Of a stretch of 64,000 nt of DNA, positions 21,842 to 32,559 are shown piece after piece. Both the position numbers and the translations under genes were made by a program. Origin of the DNA: Amylostereum areolatum (taxonomy: Eukaryota > Basidiomycota > Agaricomycetes > Russulales > Stereaceae); the NCBI GenBank assembly GCA_012932865.1, contig SAXG01000017.1, positions 372,001 to 436,000 of the forward strand. The letters run 5' to 3'. Under the pieces are notes generated by a model. The model was given only the letters and a program-made list of their open reading frames with translations, did not search any database and was not told where the DNA came from. Positions within the stretch are counted from its first letter, which is position 1; each line of letters starts with the position of its first letter.

Positions 21842-23632
21842 ATGACTCATTGGACAGCGCCGCCAACGCGGCGCGAACTCACCCTTCTCCTCATATGCGT
21901 CACCATCTTCGTATGCGCGTACAACGCAGAAACCACCCTTCGACTAGTCGGCCTTTCCGATTCCTCTCTCGTTCCATTCTCCTCTACCAGGGCACCCCCT
22001 ATAGGCCCCGACGGTCGCCGTCCAGAGGCGTACCGTGACGCGCTCGAGAACGAAATCTTCGGCGAGTGGGATTGGGACGCTGGACGGATAGCTGGCGTCA
22101 AGGCTGCGGAAGAGGAACGCATTAAGGGAGGGAGCGAGCATAGGGATCGCTACGTGCATGGAGAAGGGAAGACGGGCGTGAACGCCATGTGGCTGCAGGG
22201 CCTCAGCGAAGGCAAATATATCTCAGGAGACGGGTTGGGTTCAACCACAGTCAACGATGATTTTATCCATTGGGGCGACGAAGTGCCACGGACGAAGCTT
22301 GTCTCACACGTACCAGGTGTGTAGTTGCATGGACAATTCAACCGGTCGCTGAACATGTTTGCAGGCTTCACAATAGTTGACAACCTGACCATGAGCTTCG
22401 GGACTTTCTTCTTGGTCACGGATGACCCGTCGTCTCTACCCAAGGCCGACGCAATAGCGTCCTCGTCACTAGAACGCGGTGCACCACCGAACGATTTCGA
22501 TTGGCAAATCCTCCCCGCAGGAGAAGCAACAGCGAAACTCGGAAATTTTGGCGGCAGGTTCGTCCACCTGCTTGATCTGATCCTTTCCGGGTGTTTATTT
22601 TACTCTGATACAGGATGCACGGTGTCACGTTTCTCTCATACGATGGCTCCAACGACGGATACACCCTTCTTTCCCTCCAGCGTCTCTACAGCACTCTGAA
22701 CGACACCTCTCCTCCTCACCGTCTCCTCATCCCCGCTGTCCCTACGTTCTCTGATCCCAAGCCCGACCCTGACGATGGCGAAGTTCCCCGCCAACGTTCA
22801 TCGCTGGGCGTACATCCTTACACCCTCAAGGCGGCGTATCCTTCCCTATCAGGACCCCTATTCACGGAAGACTTCGACGACTTTACGGGTCTCAATGCAC
22901 CCATCATCTTAGACCGCGCTGTTATTGTGGACCGTGGGGCTTCTTTTCGTGCCGGCCAAAACGGCGCCGCGGCATGGACACGTCCGTTTGTTGAACTCGA
23001 CGCGCCAGAGACGTGGTTTGAACCTATCCGCAGGAACCTGGCAGCGTATTTCGGGTTGCCCAAGGGTGGAGATAAGGGTGCCGTCGAGGTCACTTACTTG
23101 TCGAGACAGGTTGAAGGTCCACCTTTGCGGCGGGAAGACCACGACGCGCTCGTGAAGGGGTTGAAAAGGCTGTCCGTGAAGGTTCACATTGTCGACGAGA
23201 CGACCCCGTGGACGGACAGAATGCAGGCTCTTGTTCGATCCTCGGTAAGTTCTGTGAATCTCTGGCGTTAGACCGTCGTTTATCATCGTAACCTGCAGAT
23301 TGTCATCGGAGCATACGGCGACCACCTCTCAAGTAGTGTATTTATGAACCCCTCGCCTAGTGCAACGTTGATGGAGTTCTTCCCTTCTGGCGCATTCGTC
23401 AGCAACTGGGCAGTCGTCATGCGTTCCATGGGCATCAACTATGTTGCCTGGCAAGGGACTCAGTAAGCCTCATAGTCTCCCCACAGGGTGAGATGCTAAC
23501 TACGGTTTCGGTAGGAAATTTACGAGCGACGCCTTACCAGCCGTAACACGGCCTTCTGGCCCTCAAAACATCCATATAGATGCGGCGGCGGTCGTTCGTG
23601 CAGTATCAGAGGAATTAACACGGCATGTCTAG
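21842..23632 (+). CDS. GT61 (DUF563/EOGT-like) glycosyltransferase, type II membrane protein
   Basis: Golgi or ER glycosyltransferase of the family that includes EOGT and plant xylosyltransferases. Five exons (21842-22316, 22365-22557, 22614-23244, 23299-23462, 23515-23632) give 526 aa in frame. A short cytosolic N-terminus (MTHWTAPPTRRE) is followed by one signal-anchor helix (LTLLLICVTIFVCAYNA) and a luminal domain. The conserved C-terminal part includes VTYLSRQVEGPPLRREDHDA, the IVIGAYGDHLSSSVFMNPS segment and TLMEFFPSGAFVSNW. These correspond to the family's H/D-containing motif and the E-F-F-P block. Donor and acceptor sugars cannot be told; roles in O-linked or capsule-like glycans are known for relatives. 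The second residue of the usual G-x-H motif reads GDHL here. Confidence 0.8.
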
Positions 23633-24234
23633 ATGCACACTCCTGTCCGCGGCGATAGGAACGAATGCGGAACTCGGGGCCCTATGCCACCAATCTACCC
23701 TTACAGCGCCGGGCGCAACATAGACTCTTTCTCGCGACCGGATTGTTAAAAACCCCTTCGCATGTAGAGCGGCGTCTGGCACACAAACTCATCTCGATCA
23801 TTGACACGGACTTTGCTTAGACGACCCGCTCAGGCTGGGGGCGATATAGCTTTATTTAGGGCATTATAATCAATATCGCAATGCATGTGTACTCGGCGTT
23901 TGGTTTTCAATATCTTATCGCTTTTGAGCCATGATCTTCATATATATACCCGGTTGCAGATGTAGATTGGGGTGGTGAAGAGGGCACCACAAAACGACCG
24001 AGAATCTCACCACTAAGCTTCAAAGAAAAACATGCAGACGACTCTAAGGAATGCTATGTACTGTGACTTGGTCAAGGAACAATTTCTTCGTCGGACGGCG
24101 TCTTACATCGTTCAAAACATGAACATTTTAATATTGAAAGAAAAAGGGCTCGTCATTCTATATCAAAGAATCAAACCCAAAGACCAAACGTGATAGTCGT
24201 CAACATTGAAGTAGGTGCTACAGCAACGTCAAAT
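23633..24234. other. convergent 3' region
   Basis: 602 bp between the stop of the glycosyltransferase gene (plus) and the predicted end of the repeat-peptide gene (minus). It is AT-rich near 23870-24180. No coding signal is recognised. Confidence 0.4.
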
Positions 24235-25170
24235 TCACTCGAGGTCGTTGAGGGACCGCGCTTCCAAAGCAGCGAGAAGTTCCCGACTCGAGCTGCAGAC
24301 TGAGAAAGGTGCGATTAGCTTAGACATTTGGAGGACATAAAAAGGGTAAGACATACAGCTCGCCTGTCGGTGGGCAAGTAGATTGGTGTGATGGTGTTCG
24401 AGAACGGGCCGACGAGGGGTTCGCGACGGTTGAACTTGCTCGTAATGCCACTGATTATGTGACTAAGAGCACGCTCGTCGAGCTCGCGCTTGCTGAACTT
24501 GCCCGTGATGCCGTCGATGATATGTGTGAGGGAGCGCTCATCAAGCTCGCGGCGGCTAAACTTGCTGGTGATCCCGTTGATAATGTGACTGAGGGCGCGC
24601 TCGTCCAGAGGCTCACGCTTACTGAACTTGCTGGTGATACCATTGATGATATGCGAGAGAGCCCGCTCGTCGAGCTCTCGGCGGCTGAACTTGCTCGTGA
24701 TCCCGTTGATGATATGTGAAAGGGCACGGTCGTCAATTTCGCGCCTGCTGAACTTGCTGGTAATGCCATTGATGATATGCGAAAGGGCCCGTTCGTCGAG
24801 TCTAACGGAGTATGAGCGCTTCACATATCCGTCATATCAACGGAGGGCATACGTGGAGACCTCGCGGCGGTTGAACTTGCTGGTGATGCCGTCCACGATG
24901 CGAGTGAGATCGCGGTCTTGAATGATGTGGGTCGGCTCAAACGGGAGGAGCTGAGGCTTGTTCTTGGGGGGAGAACCGGGGGGAAGGACAGGGCCTACGT
25001 TGCGAGCCGCGACGACAATAGGAACTCTGAGAAAATCAAAAAAAACTGTCAGGTAGGCTTTCGGAGGTGGAAGGTGATCCCTACGGTGCATTGGCCACAT
25101 ATGCGGGCGCGGCAAAAGCTGGGGCGGTGACGGCGGCAGCAGCAAGAAGAACGACAAAGGGTGCGTGCAT
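24235..25170 (-). CDS. secreted repeat precursor with seven Kex2-bounded peptides
   Basis: Small secreted precursor on the minus strand. Exon 1 is 25170-25085, exon 2 is 25026-24853, exon 3 is 24801-24357, and a short last exon ends at about 24235. The start codon opens a clear signal peptide (MHAPFVVLLAAAAVTAPAFA, cut before APAY). After a Pro-rich spacer come seven units of 20-22 residues. The first is DRDLTRIVDGITSKFNRR; the others are close to LDERALSHIINGITSKFS. Each ends in RR or KR followed by E, the pattern of Kex2 cleavage. The core ALSHIINGITSKFS would form an amphipathic helix. A non-repeat end (GPFSNTITPIYLPTDRR) follows. The organisation resembles fungal Kex2-processed repeat proteins such as Ustilago Rep1, but I recognise no homologue of the peptide. 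The final splice has several possible acceptors. Confidence 0.82.
24417..24801 (-). repeat. coding tandem repeat, 63-66 bp unit, six copies in exon 3
   Basis: Six in-frame units of 63 or 66 bp lie head to tail. The 66-bp unit is the one with an extra Pro (EPLDER). A seventh, more diverged unit lies in exon 2 at about 24855-24930 and is separated by an intron. Units differ mainly at third codon positions, while the peptide is nearly constant. Confidence 0.9.
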
Positions 25171-25320
25171 CGTGAAATAGACGTGTGAAGACGAAAGATG
25201 AAGTCGTGAGTGTTTGGTCGAAGAGTAAAATTCGTGAAGTGAATGAGAGTGGTGGAATGTAAAGGTAACCAGTACCGTCGGGAGGAAGAGACCTGCTGAA
25301 GATGAGTGGTCCCCACGACC

Positions 25321-25330
25321 ACCTTATATA
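25321..25330 (-). promoter_or_regulatory. TATA box of the repeat-peptide gene
   Basis: On the minus strand TATATAAGGT lies about 150 bp upstream of the start codon at 25170. That leaves room for a 5' UTR of roughly 120 nt. Strong TATA boxes are typical of highly expressed or induced fungal genes. Confidence 0.6.
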
Positions 25331-25334
25331 CTAC

Positions 25335-27430
25335 TCATGGAGCATCGGCATATGCTGCGCGCTCGTGCGCTGGGTCGGGTAGCATGGTCATCGTCGGCGG
25401 TGAAACCCAGAGGTATGTGATATATCTGATGGGGGTTTTCGGTCAACAGTGAGGGTTGTGGAGCCTACATAGGGTCAAACTTGATTGAAGATGCACGAAA
25501 AGGTGACCGCGGTGGCGAGGATTGATTACGCACGTCCTTCGACAGGAGGTAAGGCCGAAGACAAGAGGATTGATAGTCCGTGTTCATACAAAGGCACCTG
25601 GGCCCGTGGTACGAACATCACTGGGGACGAGCACGAACAAAAAATTCCTGTCAAGGGGAGATATGTTCCAAGGACCAAGATCGCGGCCACCCTCTTCGGT
25701 CGGTGGTAAGTAAGGGGGGAGGATCGAGGTGCTTGACCCTTGATTTTTCCGATCCCGAGCGCTCGGAGAAAGACTCCCCGATGATTGTCATCTTTCCAGC
25801 GGGGCGTAGATGACGATGCGACGGCCCAGGCCTGGTCCCTCCTACTCAAGTTAGAACGTGTCAACAAGGTGCAGAGGCAAACACAGGTATAGTTGAGCTG
25901 AGAAGTTCAGGCCAAACGTGTCTGTAAGATACAAATCAGATCCCAGAACCTGCAGCCTGTGTTGTGGGAAGCTTTCCTTACCTGCGAACGAGGGAAGACT
26001 TGATCCATGTACACATGGGTGATGATGTACACAGGTGACGATGTACAGGTGATGACGATCGGGACGCAGGCGCAGGAGAGTTATCATCATAGTTATCAAC
26101 AGTTTGAGATTGAAGCTATTGAAGCTTGAAAGGTCTGAAGAAAAAGTGCATCGTACTTGTTCACCTTGGCCAAGTATAAGCCTCACATATCGTGCACGCC
26201 ACGATGGACAGTATGCCAGTGTAGCGCGAGGATTCCTGGGCAGAAAAGTGTGTTAGCCCAAGGTTGCCCAAGGACGTCTGAACCAGGCCTCAGGCCTCAT
26301 GGGCTATGATAATGCTGATATGGTTTCAGTATGATTGGGGCATTCTGACGTGCTCGGTAGGAAACGGATGGATGGGCAGTGGTGGCGGAATGCAAAATGG
26401 ATGGTTGCGCGAGGTGGTGTTATAACTTGGCACGCAATTGGCACGTGCCGAACAGAGTATATGTACTTCAACTTGTGAGTTCTTCGATCCCAAGTTCTTC
26501 CCGTTCCCTATCTGCCTTCCACCTTCAATCTCCCTCGTTTCGCCCTCGCCTCTGTCTGTCTATAAAGGCCGTCTCGCTATCGAGCTCAGATGTGACGCGT
26601 CCCTGAACTTCTCTGCGAACACCTTCAACGAGTTCTGAACGTCTTTTCCCACCCACTATTGGCCGACGTCATCCGAGGCATATTCGCCCGCCAATGCGAC
26701 TGACCTCTGGACCGCTGGGGGCTCGTATGGCTCCGCATTTGGACTTTCAAAGACCTGAGCACAAGGGGCGCGTTTATCTCTCAATCATAAATCAACCGCT
26801 AGCACGATGAGGACAGACCCTAGAGGATGGTCTTAAATAATATCACCGCCGGTACGCCCCTTACCGTATCCATTTCAGAAAGACAAACCAAACCCAAACG
26901 GCGGTCGCTTTGATGGTGGCAAAGCTTCGGCTTCCCTCTACCGACCAGAGCCTAGGTTCTTGATCATGGGGCATGGCCATACCGTTTTCGAAGGTTTACC
27001 CTGTCCGTCGGCCTCGTCAGGTCGTCGCGCCTCTCTGCCTCACAAGCTCCATCTAAACGACGCTAGGCGCTATTTGTGCTTTGGACAGAGAAACTTTACG
27101 GCTGCCATCGTCACCCCTCCCTCCTTTTCAGTTCAGAATGTATTCAGCTCTGAATCCTTCTGATATCTTTTGGTCATGGGAGGGCTGTGGCGTACGGTGA
27201 CATCTGCTACCCATCTGCTACCGAAGGGCGCAGGATCCAGAGTCCAGACTGCGTTGGCTAGCCTTGTGAGCTTTATATCGGCCTCAAGCTTCACTCTATG
27301 CCCGGCGCTACCACAGGTTAAGGGTCTCTATTCTTTAGGCTTAGGTAGGAGCCCCACTGTGCTTGGAGTCTGGCGACTGGATCCACAGCATGACATACTG
27401 CTCCCAAGCTCCACGTGACCCCTCAAGGTG
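25335..27430. other. 2.1 kb with no gene recognised
   Basis: Between the promoter of the repeat-peptide gene and the metallothionein promoter. ORFs on both strands reach 70-110 codons but lack motifs, and none splices into a longer frame that I could follow. A small unrecognised secreted protein gene cannot be excluded. Confidence 0.35.
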
Positions 27431-27432
27431 CT

Positions 27433-27438
27433 TATAAA
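27433..27438 (+). promoter_or_regulatory. TATA box of the metallothionein gene
   Basis: TATAAA 54 bp upstream of the metallothionein start codon. The short distance fits a highly expressed small gene with a short leader. Confidence 0.6.
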
Positions 27439-27491
27439 CTTCCATCCAACGGTGAGACCTCTAGATCCGAATCCTACCAACTACTACTATC

Positions 27492-27717
27492 ATGTCTACC
27501 GTCAGTGCCCCTCGTCCTCTGGTGCTCACACATCTTCCTGATACATCGCTCCGTTCTCTAGACCTCCAACGTCCTCACCAACCAGCACTGTGGTGCTAGC
27601 AGCTGCAACTGTGGTGCAACGTACGTCTTATGAGGGCCTTGGTGGATGTAGACGTTTGGCTAATGACTCGTATGGTCTCGTAGCTGCCAGTGCAAGGTCG
27701 GCGAGTGCAAGTGCTGA
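27492..27717 (+). CDS. metallothionein, 33 aa, seven cysteines
   Basis: Cytosolic metal-binding peptide, probably for copper. Three exons (27492-27500, 27562-27620, 27684-27717) join in frame: MSTTSNVLTNQHCG, then ASSCNCGATCQCKVGECKC and stop. The seven cysteines are spaced C-x4-C-x-C-x3-C-x-C-x4-C-x-C. The core ASSCNCG is the same as in the classic Neurospora and Agaricus copper metallothioneins. There are no aromatic residues, as expected for the family. The first exon is only 9 nt, and the gene is too short and too split to appear as one ORF. A TATA box lies 54 bp upstream. Induction by copper is likely from family knowledge; no metal-response element was identified by eye. Confidence 0.85.
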
Positions 27718-28010
27718 GCGCAGCTCCAGGCTCAGCTGATTCCCATCCAATATCCGTCGTTGACTCGTTTGAAAGTGCGCTTGCTGTACGATGTATGAAT
27801 AGTGGTGGGAAATGAATTGCATCGTTCTCGTCATACAATATCGAGCACCCATCGTGAGCCGTGGACTGTTAAGTAAGGAAGGATGTTGGGGAGTCGGGAT
27901 AAGTGAAGTGTGCAGCGGCGGTCATCAAAGTAAGCGCCCGAATGTGGGCGCTTCCGATTTAGAAGTGCAGGACCCTTAGAGTCTTTCATCTCCTTTCTGT
28001 CTCGTTTACC

Positions 28011-29967
28011 ATGGTCGCGCCTCTGTACACGACCGCGTCTGGGTTGCTTTTCCACGCGGGAAAGATTCTCGTCATCAACCGTCGGTTTGCCCGCCAGAGG
28101 CAAGACCCATATCTCTCGTGCACTTGAACGTTACCTCAGATGGGCCGGTGAAGACCCAAGTCGTATCATTGGGCGATTACCGCAGAAAGATGCTTGGAGG
28201 TGCGCAGAAAGCTCCCGCCGGACTACTTCACCCTCGGTATGTAGCACGATTGTCGATCTTGCCATCCTCCTCAGTGTAAATGTAGGTGAGAAGAGTCAGG
28301 AGACAGAGGAGTTGCGCAAGACGGTTTCTGCGGGATGCGAGAAGATGATCTGGGATTTCTTCGACGGTGGTGGACAGGTTGTCATCTACGATGCGAACAA
28401 CGGCACCCGTGAGCAACGGCAGCGAACAGCAGAGAAATTTGACACGCAGGGGATCCACGTTATCATGCTGGGTACGCCCCCGCACGCCCTTCCAAATCAA
28501 CGGCACGGCTGCAACAGTTACATCTAGAATCTATCTGCGACGATCCCGTCATAATCGAGCGGAACATCCGCAGCGTTAAGATATCGTCCCCTGACGTGAG
28601 TCTTTGCTAGTATCTATCGGCTGAACTTGGGCTGAACTGTCGAAGTATAGAGGTTGGGATCCAGACAAAGCCGTCAAGGACTATTACAAGCGGATCAAGG
28701 ACCACGAGCAGCACTACGAACCCGTAGAAGAGCTCACCTACCCCTTCATTCGGATTATCAACGTGAGATGTCTGCGTCCGCTGCTGGATTCATGCTGAGC
28801 GTCTTGCACTAGGTCGGTGAGAAGATCATGGTCAACGTGCGTTCACCTGCCCCTTTCTTTCAATCATGAATCGACATTTCCCGTTCGTAGGACATCCGCG
28901 GATACCTTCAGGTACATGGTCCACTTACTTACTTTCCGAGACCCCCGCTTACTCACTTTCCAAAGTCTCGGATCATCTTCTTCCTAATGAATATCCACAA
29001 TCGCTACAGGACGATTTATTTTGCCCGAGTATGCCAGACTATCCCTGTTCGAGACAGCGGACACTAACGGGCTACAGTCAGGCCATTCGCTGAAGGAGCA
29101 TTCGTACAAAGCCGATGCTGACCTCTCCCCAGCTGGATGGGAATATGCGGAGCGCCTGCGCGATTTCGTACTCGATCGCCGAGCAAAATCCCTGGAACAG
29201 CGCGGAATAGACCCAAAGGAGAGCCGACTCGTCGTGAGTACCCCTCCGTCTACACGATTCCCTCCTTCCTGTCCCGGTCGATAACCTTATCTTCCCGTAT
29301 AGATTTGGACTTCTGCACGCCGGCGTGCTCATCATACCGCCTGGCCCTTCCTTGCTTCAGCGGACCCCAAACAACCCGGAGGAGCGCGATGCAACGTCAA
29401 GGTGATCGAGAAACCACAAATGTCCGAGATCAACCCTGGCGTTTGGGACGGGCTCTCGCCTGACCAAGCGCGCGAGTACTACCCAGAAGAATGGGCGCGG
29501 TTCGTGAAGGACCCTTACTCTTTCCGCGCCCCACGTGCGGAGAGTTATCATGATCTCAGTGGTATGTTCGATTCCTTTGTCCAACTTCATTATAATAAAC
29601 GCGATATCTTTCTACTTTCACAGTACGCTTGGAGCCGACGCTCATCGAACTCGAGCGTGAACAAGAGGACTTGCTTATCATCGGTCATGCATCGGTCATC
29701 CGCTGTCTCCTCGCATATCTCATCGGCCTTCCCGCCTCTGAGATCCCTGCAATTGAGGTGGCACGCGGTGACCTGCTCGAGGTGGTCCCAGCGTCGTATG
29801 GCGTTGAAAGCCATGCTGTGCATTTTTGGGATGGGCCTGGGCGCAAGCTCGAGTCAGGACAGGTGACGGACAGTCCCTCGACCGAGAGGAATGAGAACAA
29901 CTTCTATGAGAACTATGCGGAGGACACGAAGGGGAAGAGAAGGGCAACGACCGATATACTCACATGA
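28011..29967 (+). CDS. 6-phosphofructo-2-kinase with degenerate phosphatase domain (frame breaks in exon 1)
   Basis: Makes fructose-2,6-bisphosphate, the cytosolic activator of glycolysis. Ten exons run from MVAPLYTTASGLLFHAGKI to the stop at 29967; after the breaks about 487 codons. The kinase part shows VGLPARGKTHISRALERYLRW (Walker A), SLGDYRRKMLGG and VVIYDANNGT. The phosphatase-like part starts FAR-SGHSLKEHSYKADADLS: the catalytic His of the usual RHGES motif is a Ser, as in yeast Pfk26, so this should be kinase-only. Exons of 24 nt (28813-28836) and 21 nt (28891-28911) are present. In exon 1 the frame shifts by one extra base near 28076, 28147 and 28218; together they restore phase. As given, the frame ends early. 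I take these as sequence errors because the rest is intact. Confidence 0.8.
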
Positions 29968-30054
29968 TCGAATTCACTGTATTGTACGTTCAAGTTGTAG
30001 AATTTGTAGACAAACACTATCCTGGCCTGTAAATCTCAATCGTATCGGTAGTCG

Positions 30055-32545
30055 TTACACGACCGGTAACACTTGTACCACATCTCTGCTTTTCACATCG
30101 TAGCCTTTTGTATCCAGGTCATCACTTCCCTGCCTTTCGTCGTCCTCGTCGTCCTCGACGGATACGTCAACCTCCTCGAAGTGTTGGTACACACCGCGCA
30201 CGGGGAAGACAGCGTTGAGGAGATAGTAGACGAGCGCAGAGACGCCGAAACCGGTGAAAAATGACATCTGGTAAATACGCGTTGCGGCAATTGGGACAGT
30301 TTGGCCGGCTTTAACAAATAAACATGATGGTCGAAAAGGATTCCACAAGAAGCGTGAGAGATGACATACTAGCTCCGGCAAAGCCGACCACGTTGATGAG
30401 GATGCCGGCGATATAAGCGGCGTAGGCTCTGCACACACAATTGTTGAAAGGCGTTTAGGCAAGGTTGGGAAGGAAGGGGGACGAACCGGAAGTTGATGCC
30501 GTAGGTGTAAAAATACCACCCATCTTTCCTTGCATCGTACAGATCCTTCATGCGGTAGTGTCCCTTGCGAATGAGATAATACTCCGTGATCTACCCCATC
30601 GTTAGTGAGCTCAAGTACAACCGCCTCAGAAAAGGTCACCCACCATGACCCCTGCGATGGAGCTCAAGAAGATTGAGTAGGCTGAGAGGTAGGACGTGAA
30701 GCTGTTGCTACTCTTGAGCAGATTCCAGGGTAACATGCAAATTCCAACGATAGCCGCGACATAACCGCCGCGGCGGATGTTCTGCAGACGAACAATGAGA
30801 AAACAATCGAAGGAGAGAGATAGAAAGCCACCAACGATGAATCGCGGGAAGAGGGCAGTCAGGTCACATCCGGCCGAGATGGAGTTGGCGGAGATGTTTG
30901 TACTACGAAGGCCACGACGACAGGGTAGTTAGAAAGCGTCAAAGGAACACGGCCATGGTTCAAGCTACCCAATCTAACCGATCGATCAGCGTTTGTCCCG
31001 AAGGCTACCAAAAGTAAATTCACCTGAGCCACTATAAACGACGCTGCGATGAACCAAACCTACATAACAGGTCATACTTCAAGTTCAGTAACCTGTCCAT
31101 TCATTCTGAAAGCAAACCCACACCAAACCGCGTCGCGTGCGATGGGTTATCGTCGAGAAATTTCCCGAGGAGATCGATGGGTGACCAGACCGGCTCCCCA
31201 AAGATGACTTGCGAGGATGAGCTGACAATGATCCCGATGAAGCTCACGAGCGAGAACGTCAGCGGCACTGCGAGCAATTGGGGAAACCCAGCGGCGGATG
31301 GTCGCGTAGCGCGTGAGGCGAAGTCTGGTGCATTCCTGTAAGGAAGGCATTCGATATAAAAGGGGGAAGGGATGATCAGACTTGGGGGAGTATATTTAAG
31401 AGGAGTAGCATGGGACATACGTGACGAGTGTGGCCATATTGCTTATGCAGGACATAAGGCTACTGACCATTGCCCATCCCAGATCGCTGCCATGTATAGT
31501 CGAAGGTTGGTGGATTATAGGTCCGACACCTTTGGCGCGCACGATGCACCAAATGAAGAATGTGATGCCCGCCGCGGGCGCAACGATGGCCTTCGCTGTA
31601 AAAAGGTGGCGGCTGATTTTTAGGTCAGTGGAAGTGATATAACATCTCCGAGTGAAAACGAAGCACATTTTGTGAATAGGATACCAGATGGCCGGTAGGG
31701 AGATGAGCCAAAAGAGGAAGAAGCACATGAAATCGACGGTGGTGGTCCCCGATGAAGTTGGTAAATGATTCGCTGTAGAGAGCAGATGAGGCAGCGTAGG
31801 ACACGATGGAAGGTGAAGCTCACGAATATTGTTCACGCTCGGCCATATGGCACGCAGCATCACTTTCATGCAATCGCCACCGATGCTGGCCTGCACACCA
31901 TACCATATGCTTAAATACGCAGAATAAATGAGCACAGGCGCACGTTCTGTCACATAAAGTACAAGGCGATACTTACCAGGCCATGGCACCACGATTGAAG
32001 ACACACCATAGGCTACCCCACAAACCAAAGCTTGTCCGGGCGACGACGGGGAATGTTACATGAAATACTGCGCCTGGCCGTGCATTTGCGACAATGAACG
32101 GGGCGACGATGCCGTAGCCAAGCCAGACGCAGATCCAGGCTTGCCACCATGAAAGTCCAAGGTCAATCATGCTCGAAACAATCATCCACCTGCAGATATG
32201 TATAAGTCAGATGACAAAAACACTGACGAAGAACGCCTTCAATTCAGAGCAAACCGCACGTGTTGACGTTAAAACTGTCGGCAATCCAGCTGCGAAAAGC
32301 CAAAGTTAACATTGATCACGAGCCGTGAGGTTAGAATATACAAAGTGGCGAAGTTGCGGGCTTTCCACGTTCGTTCCTCCTTTTCGACGGGTCGGAGGTC
32401 CCCACTCTGTGATATGCAAGTTGAACGTTTGAAAACTTATCGGGTCCAGATAAATGCGCACCGAGAGGAGGGTCTGCGACCACGACCGTGATGGTTCATG
32501 CGCGACCTCCAGGCGGGTCACGACCTTTCTCACGACATATGGCAT
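30055..32545 (-). CDS. NCS1 permease, uracil/allantoin/purine type
   Basis: Plasma-membrane proton symporter of the nucleobase-cation-symport-1 family. Fifteen exons on the minus strand join in frame to 550 aa: 32545-32462, 32406-32342, 32289-32260, 32189-31977, 31909-31824, 31772-31667, 31612-31421, 31335-31122, 31059-31024, 30973-30969, 30902-30836, 30781-30644, 30590-30487, 30428-30370, 30308-30055. Motifs in order: [50 protein letters not shown], the [14 protein letters not shown] helix, [48 protein letters not shown]. About 12 helices are expected, with an acidic tail ([13 protein letters not shown]). The tenth exon is 5 nt. The Fur-type uracil or allantoin branch is most likely; the exact substrate is not assigned. 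Confidence 0.85.
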
Positions 32546-32559
32546 GATCGTTGGGGGTT

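Noticed and set aside
24417..24801. Regular repeats considered as a CRISPR array
   Set aside because: Units are contiguous coding repeats without unique spacers, in a eukaryotic gene.
24459..24921. Long plus-strand ORFs across the repeat-peptide gene
   Set aside because: They are antisense shadows of the 63-bp coding repeats; they lack a signal peptide and meaningful motifs.
24235..25170. Dikaritin/ustiloxin-type RiPP cluster
   Set aside because: Repeats are Kex2-bounded, but no DUF3328 or tyrosinase gene is in the window and the core lacks the usual Tyr residue.
26820..27165. Possible small spliced gene starting MVLNNITA
   Set aside because: The candidate exons do not keep phase, and the product has no recognisable features.
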